The notes under the pieces are model-generated. The model saw only the letters and a list, made by a program, of their open reading frames with translations, was not told the DNA's origin and did not search any database. Positions 1-8,024 of a DNA stretch of 64,000 nt are shown one piece after another. Numbering within the stretch: the first letter of the stretch is position 1; every line of letters begins with the position of its first letter. This DNA comes from Breviolum minutum Mf 1.05b.01. Lineage: Eukaryota; Sar; Dinophyceae; Suessiales; Symbiodiniaceae. The stretch is taken from NCBI GenBank assembly GCA_000507305.1, contig DF239164.1:62001-126000 (forward strand), given 5' to 3'. The position numbers and the translations under genes were made by a program.

Positions 1-539
1 GATCTTAACTTTGGGGGAGTATACCTTTGATTTTGGCGAGAATTCCTTTGGTATGTCGTCTCAAACTCATTTTTCAACTTGGATGTGCTATTCAGATGAC
101 CTGTTGATTCCAGTTTCTATAGGGATCATTAAATGGGACCAATTTTGGGGGGATCAAAGTTGAAGAAAATTTTGGGTTGGTAATATAATGCACCTTGTTC
201 TATATACCATGGCAATAAGTCATCAAAAAATCACCATTTGTTGGGAATATGTGTTGGAACTTTTTATCCAACATCAGGGGGGATGATATACAGTCCCACA
301 ATTGAAACATGGAACCTAAAAATAAGTCCGTGGAAATTAGATTCCTTTTGAAAGCCAATCATCTTCAGGTTCCATGTTCAGTTTCGGGGATATGTACAAA
401 TAATATATATGTAGAGAGAGAGAGAGAGTTACATATATTTATGAAAATATCCTGCCCAGGTGGCATGTGCCACATACGTACCCGTGTTGCCTGCATAGCA
501 AGTTGCAATGCATACTGATTCTCGAAAGTTGTATCCTCA
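1..539. other. Non-coding stretch
   Basis: AT-rich sequence with a GA dinucleotide tract at 411-428. No coding or structured element is convincing. Confidence 0.5.
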
Positions 540-735
540 TAGAGTGAGCCGTCTCCAGTACCCGCGTACCCTCAAGAAATGATACCCTTCCTGAAACCAA
601 CATAACATCTGAAACACTGGGATCGCCAATTCAGACGAGTTCCTTTTTGGGAAAAAATAACAAAACTCCTGGCAGTAGACACTGCGAGCAGTTCTCCACT
701 CGAAGCACAAAAAACACCCCTTGACCTCTTCCCGC
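540..735 (+). CDS. Weak coding remnant
   Basis: One + frame reads HLKHWDRQFRRVPFWEKITK and on to FPR before TGA. An in-frame TAA at about 597 precedes it. The opposite strand is also open here (537-929), so the strand is uncertain and this may be non-coding. Confidence 0.2.
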
Positions 736-1097
736 GTTGAGATAGCCGGTTGTTCCACCCCGGTTGTTCGTGTGAACGCACGGACCCCCCACAAAAACTG
801 CAGCTTTTGGCAGCAAAAGATCAGGGGGGCAGTGGGAAAAAAAGAACCTGCAGGCAGGTTGGAAAAAGATGTGTGTTGAATAAGTTTGAATAACACGTTT
901 CTATGAATATCTTGGATGATAATCCCCACTCAGAAATGGTCTTCTTGGTAAATAAAAGGTTTACTTCGGGATTGTTTGAGCCAAAATAAGATCGAACTCG
1001 TCATAGCTGGTGGTGACGGATTTCTCCATTAAAGGGGAAATCCTTGCAGCTACCGCTATGTTGCCGACTATGTGGTGAAGCCAATGAATATCAATTT

Positions 1098-1200
1098 GGA
1101 TGTTTCCGAAAATAGTGGTACCCCCAAATCATCCATTTTAATAGGCTTTTCCATTATAAACCATCCATTTTGGGGCTCCCCTATTTTTGGAAACACCCAT
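1098..1200 (+). repeat. Family K inverted-repeat element, copy 1
   Basis: It starts GGATGTTTCCGAAAATAGTG and ends CTATTTTTGGAAACACCCA, about 103 bp. It is nearly identical to 37583-37686, implying recent amplification. Confidence 0.6.
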
Positions 1201-2105
1201 TTAGAATACCAATTTCGTGCGGGATCCAAGTGAAATTTTCCAACATACCCTCAAGGTGGGCCCCTACTACGATCGTTATAGATGGAGGGAGTTATTGGGC
1301 CCCCATATAAATAGTCTTATAAATGGGTAACTGGAATGAAAAAAACCCTACTTACAGGAGTTATATATTTCACCCCATTTCTAACTTGGTTGCTGGTCCA
1401 CTTGGAAGCTGTTGAATTTATGGCGGTCGTCAACCTACCCCCATCGATCACGTACCCGCCCCCAGAAAAAACGACGCCTTATTAAGAGCTGATTAACCAT
1501 TGGATTCCCTTAATACGGGCGAAAATTAAAACCTTACCCGGTATTTCTGAGGGGGGTACGTTAGTGGGAGATAGGTTGACCAGCTGAGTTAAAAGTTGAG
1601 TTGTAAGAACTTAGAGGTTTTCTGTTGAAAGACCTGGATGGAGATTCAATCCTAGATGTGTTTTTTCCCGTGGCAAAACAAAAAACTTTGAGTAAATTTC
1701 ATTGTTGGCGTTGAGAGAGATGGAGTGTTTTTTCATTTTGTTCCGACAAGTTGTATGTGCTAACGTCTAAACTCTTTGTTGTTTCCATAGAATAGGGGAT
1801 GGTCATCGACCCAATGGTAGGGGTTTATGTATACCCAAGTAACAAGTATAAGGATTTCCTATTCAGGGCTAGAGGATCATTTCCCTTAGTTCGCCACTCT
1901 TGGATTGACAAAGTGTTGTAACATTGTAAGTTATAGATAGGGGTTTTCACAACTTAAACTGAAACTATATACCCCCTTGGAAAAGGAGAAACATCCACAA
2001 ACCACCAAAGTGTTGGGTTCCATGTTAGTTTTCTCGGGTTGTGGTTTTTTTTGTTGTTGATAAAGCTTCGTAGCATTGTAACAACTGCTGGATTCCTGGA
2101 TTTGT
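1201..2105. other. Repeat-rich intergenic or intronic sequence
   Basis: Holds a diverged family J copy at about 1430-1572 (CTACCCCCATCG...CGTACCCGCCCCC... on to GGGGGGTACGTTAGTGGG). Nothing else is recognised. Confidence 0.4.
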
Positions 2106-2335
2106 TTTTTGGTTATTTTTTTTCAGATTGTACCATGGGATTCATCACCATGCAAAAACACCATTGGGGAGAATATTTTTGGAACTTTTTCCAAGCATCG
2201 AAGAGTCGCAAATCCAAGTTTATAGTAATTTGCCTAGATTTACTCCCCTGAAAATTAACATGTCACCTGAGAAGGGAACATATCAAAATGAAACTAGTCT
2301 TCCAACCATAATTTTTCAGGGATATGTTAGTTGCG
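2106..2335 (+). repeat. Family M dispersed repeat, copy 1
   Basis: Shares long blocks with 39500-39715: TACCATGGGATTCATCACCA, CCAAGCATCGAAGAGTCGCA, and CATGTCACCTGAGAAGGGAA. Shorter relatives are at 18795-18935 and 27895-28000, and reverse copies at about 29020-29200 and 32130-32290. Confidence 0.6.
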
Positions 2336-2345
2336 GGAATGTATG

Positions 2346-2491
2346 TGAGCAATGAAAAAAAAACTGGTTGTTTAGGGCATAGAAGGGGTTATACTACCCA
2401 ATTTTGTGGGGATTATAATAAACCGTAATAAGGTTCCCTATTAAACAACCAGTATACTGGAAAGTAATTAAGAGGGTTTTTTCGTGGCTCA
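2346..2491 (-). repeat. Family A inverted-repeat element, copy 1
   Basis: Ends TGAGCAATGAAAAA and TTTTTTCGTGGCTCA, flanked by TG on both sides. The interior runs opposite to the copy at 25604. Confidence 0.65.
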
Positions 2492-2840
2492 TGTGATTCC
2501 CATGCTCACTTCAATCAATGGATTCCCATCAACTCATACAAGTCTGTCCCCTTGAGTTGTTGCTGATGAGAGTTGGCTGCGGCGGCTTGATTTCCAAAGG
2601 TTGAGCAGTGATCATGTTACTCCTGGTTGTTGTATCTTTTACAAAGGAGATTATAAATACCAGTTATATGGGAATTACTGTACAATGAACAAATTTGGAA
2701 GGGTCCCTGTTAGCCAACTAGTACAGTGGAATCTCACCAGGGTGTTGAACACTGCTCAAATACAGTTTTTTTCAGTGATTTGAGTGGGAAGTGATGCAGA
2801 TGCAGTTGGGTGAAGATATAGTCAATAGGTAGCACATAAC

Positions 2841-2922
2841 CCCCCGGAAGGCAATATATAAGTGGTATATACTGCCAATTGGGCGATTATATATATCACC
2901 TACCACCTATTAATGGAAGCAG
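2841..2922 (-). repeat. Family L element, reverse truncated copy
   Basis: CCCGGAAGGCAATATATAAG through GCCAATTGGGCGATTATAT to ACCACCTATTAATGGAAGCAG-type end. It directly abuts the exon at 2923. Confidence 0.5.
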
Positions 2923-2996
2923 AAACAGCTATTGATGTATCTTATTGGGTCTTACGAGAACTGAGCAGAGAAGGACTTGGTGATTGTTTTGATTCT
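2923..2996 (+). CDS. Candidate internal exon between two inverted-repeat elements
   Basis: 74 nt reading VSYWVLRELSREGLGDCF in one frame. On the left a reverse copy of family L ends in GCAG; on the right family S begins with GTGCAAA. Both neighbours therefore supply splice-like ends. The gene is not recognised. The LINE sits inside the right-hand element and so, if that is an intron, within an intron in antisense orientation. Confidence 0.35.
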
Positions 2997-3068
2997 GTGC
3001 AAAATACTATAATTCCTAGACCTGAACTCATGGTATTTGGGAGGGGGATTCCCTTACTAAACCACCTT
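2997..3068 (-). repeat. Family S inverted-repeat element, left part, interrupted by the LINE
   Basis: Read on the minus strand it matches the intact copy at 47318-47427 (TGGTGGTTTAGTAAGG, then TTCAGG, then GGAATTATAGTA). Together with 12771-12808 it rebuilds a 110-bp element with GGGCAAAT-type ends, the same length as the intact copy. Confidence 0.75.
3054..3068 (+). repeat. Target-site duplication, left copy
   Basis: TTACTAAACCACCTT, identical to 12756-12770. It belongs to the interrupted family S element, in which this sequence occurs only once. Confidence 0.85.
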
Positions 3069-3137
3069 TCTTTCCGTTCTTTCCGATGCGTCCACGAACC
3101 TCGGCTGGTGCGGAGGTACTTGGTCATCTAAAAGACC
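3069..3137 (-). other. 3' trailer of the retrotransposon with short tandem tail
   Basis: About 69 nt follow the polyprotein stop. The extreme 3' end, read on the minus strand, is CGGAAAGAACGGAAAGA, nearly two copies of CGGAAAGAA, then the target-site duplication. LINEs lacking poly(A) often end in such simple repeats. Confidence 0.6.
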
Positions 3138-6100
3138 TCAGATTGATCTGAGCTGATTGACTGCGTGAAACGTCGGCTGGTGCGCCTTCAGCAACTCCTC
3201 AGCTAAATCTCTTCGATGTTGAGGCAGCTGAATCAAAATGCACTGCGTCCAAAAAGCAATGACATCCGACTGAGGACGTATGTGCAGGACTCGACAATCT
3301 CTCCCAGTTGCTTGCATCAGCCCCCGAATAAAACTTGCAAGGTAATTGGCCCTTCGAACAAAGGAAACGTGCTCCGTCGACGCATTTGGAAGATACCATC
3401 TCTTTGAATGTTGGTTGTATCTGAACCCAATCGTCGAAAATTCTTCTTCAAAAATTGTATTGATTTCAAACCAAGACACCAACGTTGCTGGTGCCTCCGC
3501 ATGTTCAAGAGTCGTCATCCACCGCAAAAACGCCCCCAACCGGTCGACTCGATATCTGAGTGGCACTTCAAGAGACGGTTCAAAAGTAAGCGATACCACC
3601 GACAAATCTTCCTCTGTAAGGCGAGGCTTTCGTTCAGCCTTGGCAGATGATGGTTTTTCCTTGACTGCTCGCATGCCGATTTGAATGATCGTGCGATGAA
3701 TTCCCTGTTTCAGTTGATGCATGAGCCCCACATCACGTTTTGCTTTCGCCCACAAATCAACTAAACCAGGATTGTTGTACAAGCTGGACTCTGCTGTAGC
3801 ATCAGCGGCATCGTTGCCTCTGAAAACCCATTCCTCAAAAGCGTTTTCTGCCCCTGTCTGCGCTTGATGACTAACCACTTTCATTGCTGTGATGAACAAC
3901 GTCCCCAACTGTCTGATATTATCATGAAGGTGCATCCATAGGTCTACGTCTTTTTGGTTCGGTTTGAAGGTACGCTGGTGTCTGTGATATCTTTTGATTC
4001 TTTTATAGACCAAGTCATTATCAACCCATAAAACCAAAGGCCTTTGGACTAGCATGGCAAATCTACAGGCTTGGATAGCCGCACTTAGTTCACCCCGTAT
4101 AGCTGTTTGGATTACCCCTTTAACTATCCCATTTGCTATTGGTGTGAATGTTGCATAATCATCATTAGCTAGCACGATACCCCATGTGGCAATTCGGTGT
4201 AGTGGGCTAGCTGGTGACAAACATCCTCCATCTGTGAAGCAATGCAATTTTGCTGGCATTTTTGGGGGCCAGGAAAAGTTATCTTGCAACCCTGGGATAT
4301 CCATTAATGACTGCTGTAGAAGTCTGACACTTGGCGGCTCCGGCAACCATCCGTGAACTCCCACACATGGGTCCAAAGTTTGGATCATTTGGACCTGTTC
4401 TGGTGTCAGGTGCGATCGTTGTTCATCGAAGGCACTACAGTACCAGTGTCTGTGCATTTGGTTATCTTCTAACCCACAAAAAGGACATTCATTTTTATCT
4501 AACCTGCCTTGTTTAAAGTCATGGTCTGATGTGAAGAATGTACCATTAAGGCTTACACGAAGTATGGCTGCTTCGTCCGGTTGCATGGTCATGATATCTT
4601 TCTTGGTGATTGCTGGGCTAGTCCATTGCATACCTACCATTGTTTTGCGATTGGTCAATATGGCCTTGATCCTGTCTTGCCAGGCCTGCTTCAAACGAAA
4701 CAAAAGTTCTTGTGGTGAACACCTCATGATATCAATGTCACTGTGTGTTTGGTCTGTGAAAGTTGTTTCACACTTCCAATTCCATCCTATCTGTCTAGCT
4801 CTTTGTAGTAAGACACTGCATGGACCTGGAGGTGGTCTCAGCCTCGGGTCATGTTCTAACGATTGCATCACGAAGCTCATCGCACTGGATTCCAACATGG
4901 CTCTTGCGTCACTGAAAGTTTTGAAGATTGTATGAAACTGTGGATCTAGCGATGGGTCCTCCACCAGTGACAGGTGCGCCAAAGGTGATGTGCCTGAATG
5001 CGATTGTTTAAGGCCCTGCATACATCCCGTTCTCAAAGATTCAAAATTCTCCTCACCAATGTGAGTGGATGTCGATCCATGAAGGCAGTGTGGCCATGCT
5101 TTGGCCTTGATGGCCTTGATTTTCTGTGAATAACATGCAAGTGAACGACTGAGGCGATTCCAAATCGGAAACATTGCCTTACACCTATCAAGCACTGTAT
5201 AATTTGTTGCCTGGCCTGTGTACTGCATGTGTCCCCCAAGGTCTCTTGCTGAGTGACGAACTGTCAGTGCATTCTGTCGTAGATTATACCTTTCAGTAGC
5301 ATCTATACTCCATACATATGTCTTATCTTTGTCTATCAAAACGTCCATTGTCTGTGTGAAATTTTGAAGACTGACTAGACTTGCTTCTACTTCACTAGCC
5401 TCTGGGGCTGTACACTCAATGTTGTCTACATAGGACCACAAAACCACCTGAGGATGATTGATGCACATCCATTTGTGGCATACGATATTGGTGATTAACA
5501 TTGCTGTGACCGATAAAGCGTCACCTTCTGCGAAGCCTGTTGAAGAACGAACTGAAGGTCCTACACAGTTTCTCAACTTGAAACGTCTCTGCATACCTGT
5601 TAGAGCTGAGCTCCAAGCGTGCAAGATTTGTGGCGGTATGCCAAACAATTTCATACAGGTGATTATTGGCACTCTTGGCAATAGATTGAATGCCCGCACC
5701 AGGTCTATTACCACCCCTGATAATTTTTGTTGGCAATGCTGTGCCATTTCTATCTCGCTTTGGATGCCAAGCCAAACTTGGGCAGCGTGCCGATTAGGCA
5801 AGTTGCCTGTGCACGTGCTTGGTGCGAACGAACACAAATGCAAAAGAATCTGTTTGGCCCTGATGGACCCCCAAACTCTGTACGCCAACGAGAAAATTGT
5901 TATTGGACGAAATTGTCCTACTTTTGCGGCCCCCGGTACTTTTTCTAGAGCTACAACGAATCCCGTGACCATTTGGACTGGCCACGGGGCTTTCTGTTCT
6001 ATTCTCTGGAAAATTTTTAGAAGACGCATGGTCAAATCTCTTGGCAACATCAAAAGGTCCTGTTTGGACATACCATCTGGTCCGATGGCTGCATGTCTCT

Positions 6101-8006
6101 TCTTTTTGCGCAATTCACTTTCCCACTGTTCAATGGTTATGGGATGATACTCCATTGTAGGTTGCTGGTCAAACACCATCTGAGAAAACTGAATGATTGG
6201 GTCCCAAAACGAATCATCTGTGGATAAATGACGATCCCATCTGGTGCTCCATTCAGACCCAAACCTAGAAAAAAGGTCAAGGACATTACCTATAGTTTCT
6301 TCTTGAAGGACTTTTTGACTGGGTCGCAAACCTTCTATCGACTCTAACCATAACTGATCTGGCTCTGCATGGGTGATAGAGATACGCTGCCCTCCTACCC
6401 ACACTGGCACATCTGATTTCCATTTTTGCTCAGGACTGACTACGATTGAACAATCATCACTATTTACTTCTACGACGGTTGATTCTGCTGTATCTACCAA
6501 AGCTTGCAAAGGTTGTGGCTTGTCTGCTTGCAAGTCTTTGAACACTAAATTTGGATCATCAAGTCTTCTTTGTTTTGCCTGCTGGACACGACTTGAAATC
6601 AGCTTGTTCTCAAAAACCCTGAGTTCTTTTTCCAAACTCCTTGCAATGATGCTTGCAGTTTCTCGTTTTGGTGGTGCTTCCGGTATTTCACGAAGGCCTT
6701 CGCTTTGAATGTTCTTCCAATATTCACGGAAGTTCGGACAAAAGCCTTGTGCTTGTTTAATACTTTGCCATAGTTTGTCTTTATGGATGGCTCGGTTAGA
6801 ATCTATCCCATCGTCATCAGCTAATCTGACATAGTTACAAAGTCTTCTACACTGTCTCAAGAATCTGGCATGTTGCAAGTCTAGGCCATGGAACATGGGT
6901 TGAATTTCACCTGATCTCGCAACTTTCGGAGGTGCACTATATTCTTGAACTAGGGTGACTTCAGTTGTGGCTGCCCTCCCTTTTTGGGATGAATGCAATG
7001 ACGATTTTCCTTCTTCCCCCAATTTTTGGTCAACCCTCTTTTCATACTCAACTGCAATGTCACGATATGCACAAGTCAAGTCTTGGTCTTCTACTAAGGT
7101 GTCTTCTATGTTGTGATCTGGCAAGTCTATCCTGTCTACGGCACGAGGCATCTTCCAAATGGGCACAATTGGTGGTGATCCAATCGAGGTGAATGTTGCC
7201 CACAGGATGGCATGATCTTTGAACCATGTGTCTTCTACGTGCACTGATTCCAAATAAACTGCCAGTTCCGGACTTACGAACAAGTGGTCTTTTGTTGTGG
7301 CTCCTTTGCATGTTGTTTGAATAGGTTGATCAAATTTATCCAACGCCCATTGTTGAACGTTGACCCACCCTTTCTGGCGAAGCAATTCAAAACTCTGTAA
7401 ACCATCCATTGGTTGGTTAAAGTCACCTGCTATAAACCTCAACCCTTCACTATGGTGAACTAATCTATCTATAATCAGGCTCATTTGCTCTTCAGTCTTT
7501 TCTTTTGTTGCAAGTGTATCGGGTTGAGCTGCTACACCATACACCACACCTCCTTGGATCCACGGGTTTGCCATCAAGAAACTGGCTGCATGAATTCGCT
7601 GTTGTTTCCATTGTTCTGGTGTCCATGTTTGGGACATGGGCCGGCAACTACTTGCATTAGTCAGGAAACCTACCCCTCGGTGACGGCCCCCAACTGCTGA
7701 AATTGTACAGGAACGAGGAGGCACTGACGCCCCCATTTGCATGCTAAGTTCAGTTTTATGAAGCTTCAATTCTCTGGCTAATTTTGATTTCCCCTGTTGT
7801 GTGAGATGAGTTTCTGAAACTGCCCACACCGTGCTGTGAGATTGCTTGGGTAATTGTGCTAGGAGCTGACCCCGTCCCAACACCCCAGTTGGATTTAGGC
7901 ACCCAATCAAAGGACGAACTTCCGGCCCTGGATTGCTGGCCTCCCCGATGCGGCATCCGAATGCCGACATGAAAACAAGCATAAACAACTTGTTAAAAAC
8001 CCTCAT
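3138..8006 (-). CDS. LINE polyprotein: endonuclease, reverse transcriptase, zinc knuckle, RNase H
   Basis: This 1622-residue polyprotein would nick target DNA, prime reverse transcription on it and degrade the RNA strand. A hydrophobic leader (residues 1-18) runs into a 2A-like RIGEASNPGP (19-28). The exonuclease-endonuclease-phosphatase domain (about 30-275) shows Glu65 in SETH, Asp195 and Asn197 in GDFN, and Asp264-His265. The RT (about 620-910) shows GPDG (642-645), FRPITI (699-704), motif A Asp768 in VVIDLVRAFN, motif B TGFAEGDALS (823-832) and motif C YVDN (859-862), where YxDD is usual. A CCHC knuckle (Cys1174, Cys1177, His1185, Cys1190) follows. RNase H (about 1253-1410) has Asp1259, Glu1306, Asp1329 and Asp1402. 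The last 210 residues match nothing I recognise. The frame is intact. The start ATG is in frame with ORF1 across one TGA, so a fusion by readthrough is possible. Confidence 0.93.
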   Translation of the reverse strand: MRVFNKLFMLVFMSAFGCRIGEASNPGPEVRPLIGCLNPTGVLGRGQLLAQLPKQSHSTVWAVSETHLTQQGKSKLARELKLHKTELSMQMGASVPPRSCTISAVGGRHRGVGFLTNASSCRPMSQTWTPEQWKQQRIHAASFLMANPWIQGGVVYGVAAQPDTLATKEKTEEQMSLIIDRLVHHSEGLRFIAGDFNQPMDGLQSFELLRQKGWVNVQQWALDKFDQPIQTTCKGATTKDHLFVSPELAVYLESVHVEDTWFKDHAILWATFTSIGSPPIVPIWKMPRAVDRIDLPDHNIEDTLVEDQDLTCAYRDIAVEYEKRVDQKLGEEGKSSLHSSQKGRAATTEVTLVQEYSAPPKVARSGEIQPMFHGLDLQHARFLRQCRRLCNYVRLADDDGIDSNRAIHKDKLWQSIKQAQGFCPNFREYWKNIQSEGLREIPEAPPKRETASIIARSLEKELRVFENKLISSRVQQAKQRRLDDPNLVFKDLQADKPQPLQALVDTAESTVVEVNSDDCSIVVSPEQKWKSDVPVWVGGQRISITHAEPDQLWLESIEGLRPSQKVLQEETIGNVLDLFSRFGSEWSTRWDRHLSTDDSFWDPIIQFSQMVFDQQPTMEYHPITIEQWESELRKKKRHAAIGPDGMSKQDLLMLPRDLTMRLLKIFQRIEQKAPWPVQMVTGFVVALEKVPGAAKVGQFRPITIFSLAYRVWGSIRAKQILLHLCSFAPSTCTGNLPNRHAAQVWLGIQSEIEMAQHCQQKLSGVVIDLVRAFNLLPRVPIITCMKLFGIPPQILHAWSSALTGMQRRFKLRNCVGPSVRSSTGFAEGDALSVTAMLITNIVCHKWMCINHPQVVLWSYVDNIECTAPEASEVEASLVSLQNFTQTMDVLIDKDKTYVWSIDATERYNLRQNALTVRHSARDLGGHMQYTGQATNYTVLDRCKAMFPIWNRLSRSLACYSQKIKAIKAKAWPHCLHGSTSTHIGEENFESLRTGCMQGLKQSHSGTSPLAHLSLVEDPSLDPQFHTIFKTFSDARAMLESSAMSFVMQSLEHDPRLRPPPGPCSVLLQRARQIGWNWKCETTFTDQTHSDIDIMRCSPQELLFRLKQAWQDRIKAILTNRKTMVGMQWTSPAITKKDIMTMQPDEAAILRVSLNGTFFTSDHDFKQGRLDKNECPFCGLEDNQMHRHWYCSAFDEQRSHLTPEQVQMIQTLDPCVGVHGWLPEPPSVRLLQQSLMDIPGLQDNFSWPPKMPAKLHCFTDGGCLSPASPLHRIATWGIVLANDDYATFTPIANGIVKGVIQTAIRGELSAAIQACRFAMLVQRPLVLWVDNDLVYKRIKRYHRHQRTFKPNQKDVDLWMHLHDNIRQLGTLFITAMKVVSHQAQTGAENAFEEWVFRGNDAADATAESSLYNNPGLVDLWAKAKRDVGLMHQLKQGIHRTIIQIGMRAVKEKPSSAKAERKPRLTEEDLSVVSLTFEPSLEVPLRYRVDRLGAFLRWMTTLEHAEAPATLVSWFEINTIFEEEFSTIGFRYNQHSKRWYLPNASTEHVSFVRRANYLASFIRGLMQATGRDCRVLHIRPQSDVIAFWTQCILIQLPQHRRDLAEELLKAHQPTFHAVNQLRSI

Positions 8007-8024
8007 ATTTGGACCCCTGGGGAG

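Noticed and set aside
976-987. TTGAGCCAAAAT, reverse complement of part of the dinoflagellate spliced leader
   Set aside because: Only 12 of 22 bases match and the flanking leader bases do not; such a match is not very improbable in 64 kb, and no clear retrogene follows.
5458-6147. 229-codon + strand frame inside the RT gene
   Set aside because: It is the antisense shadow of the reverse transcriptase coding region and shows no domain.
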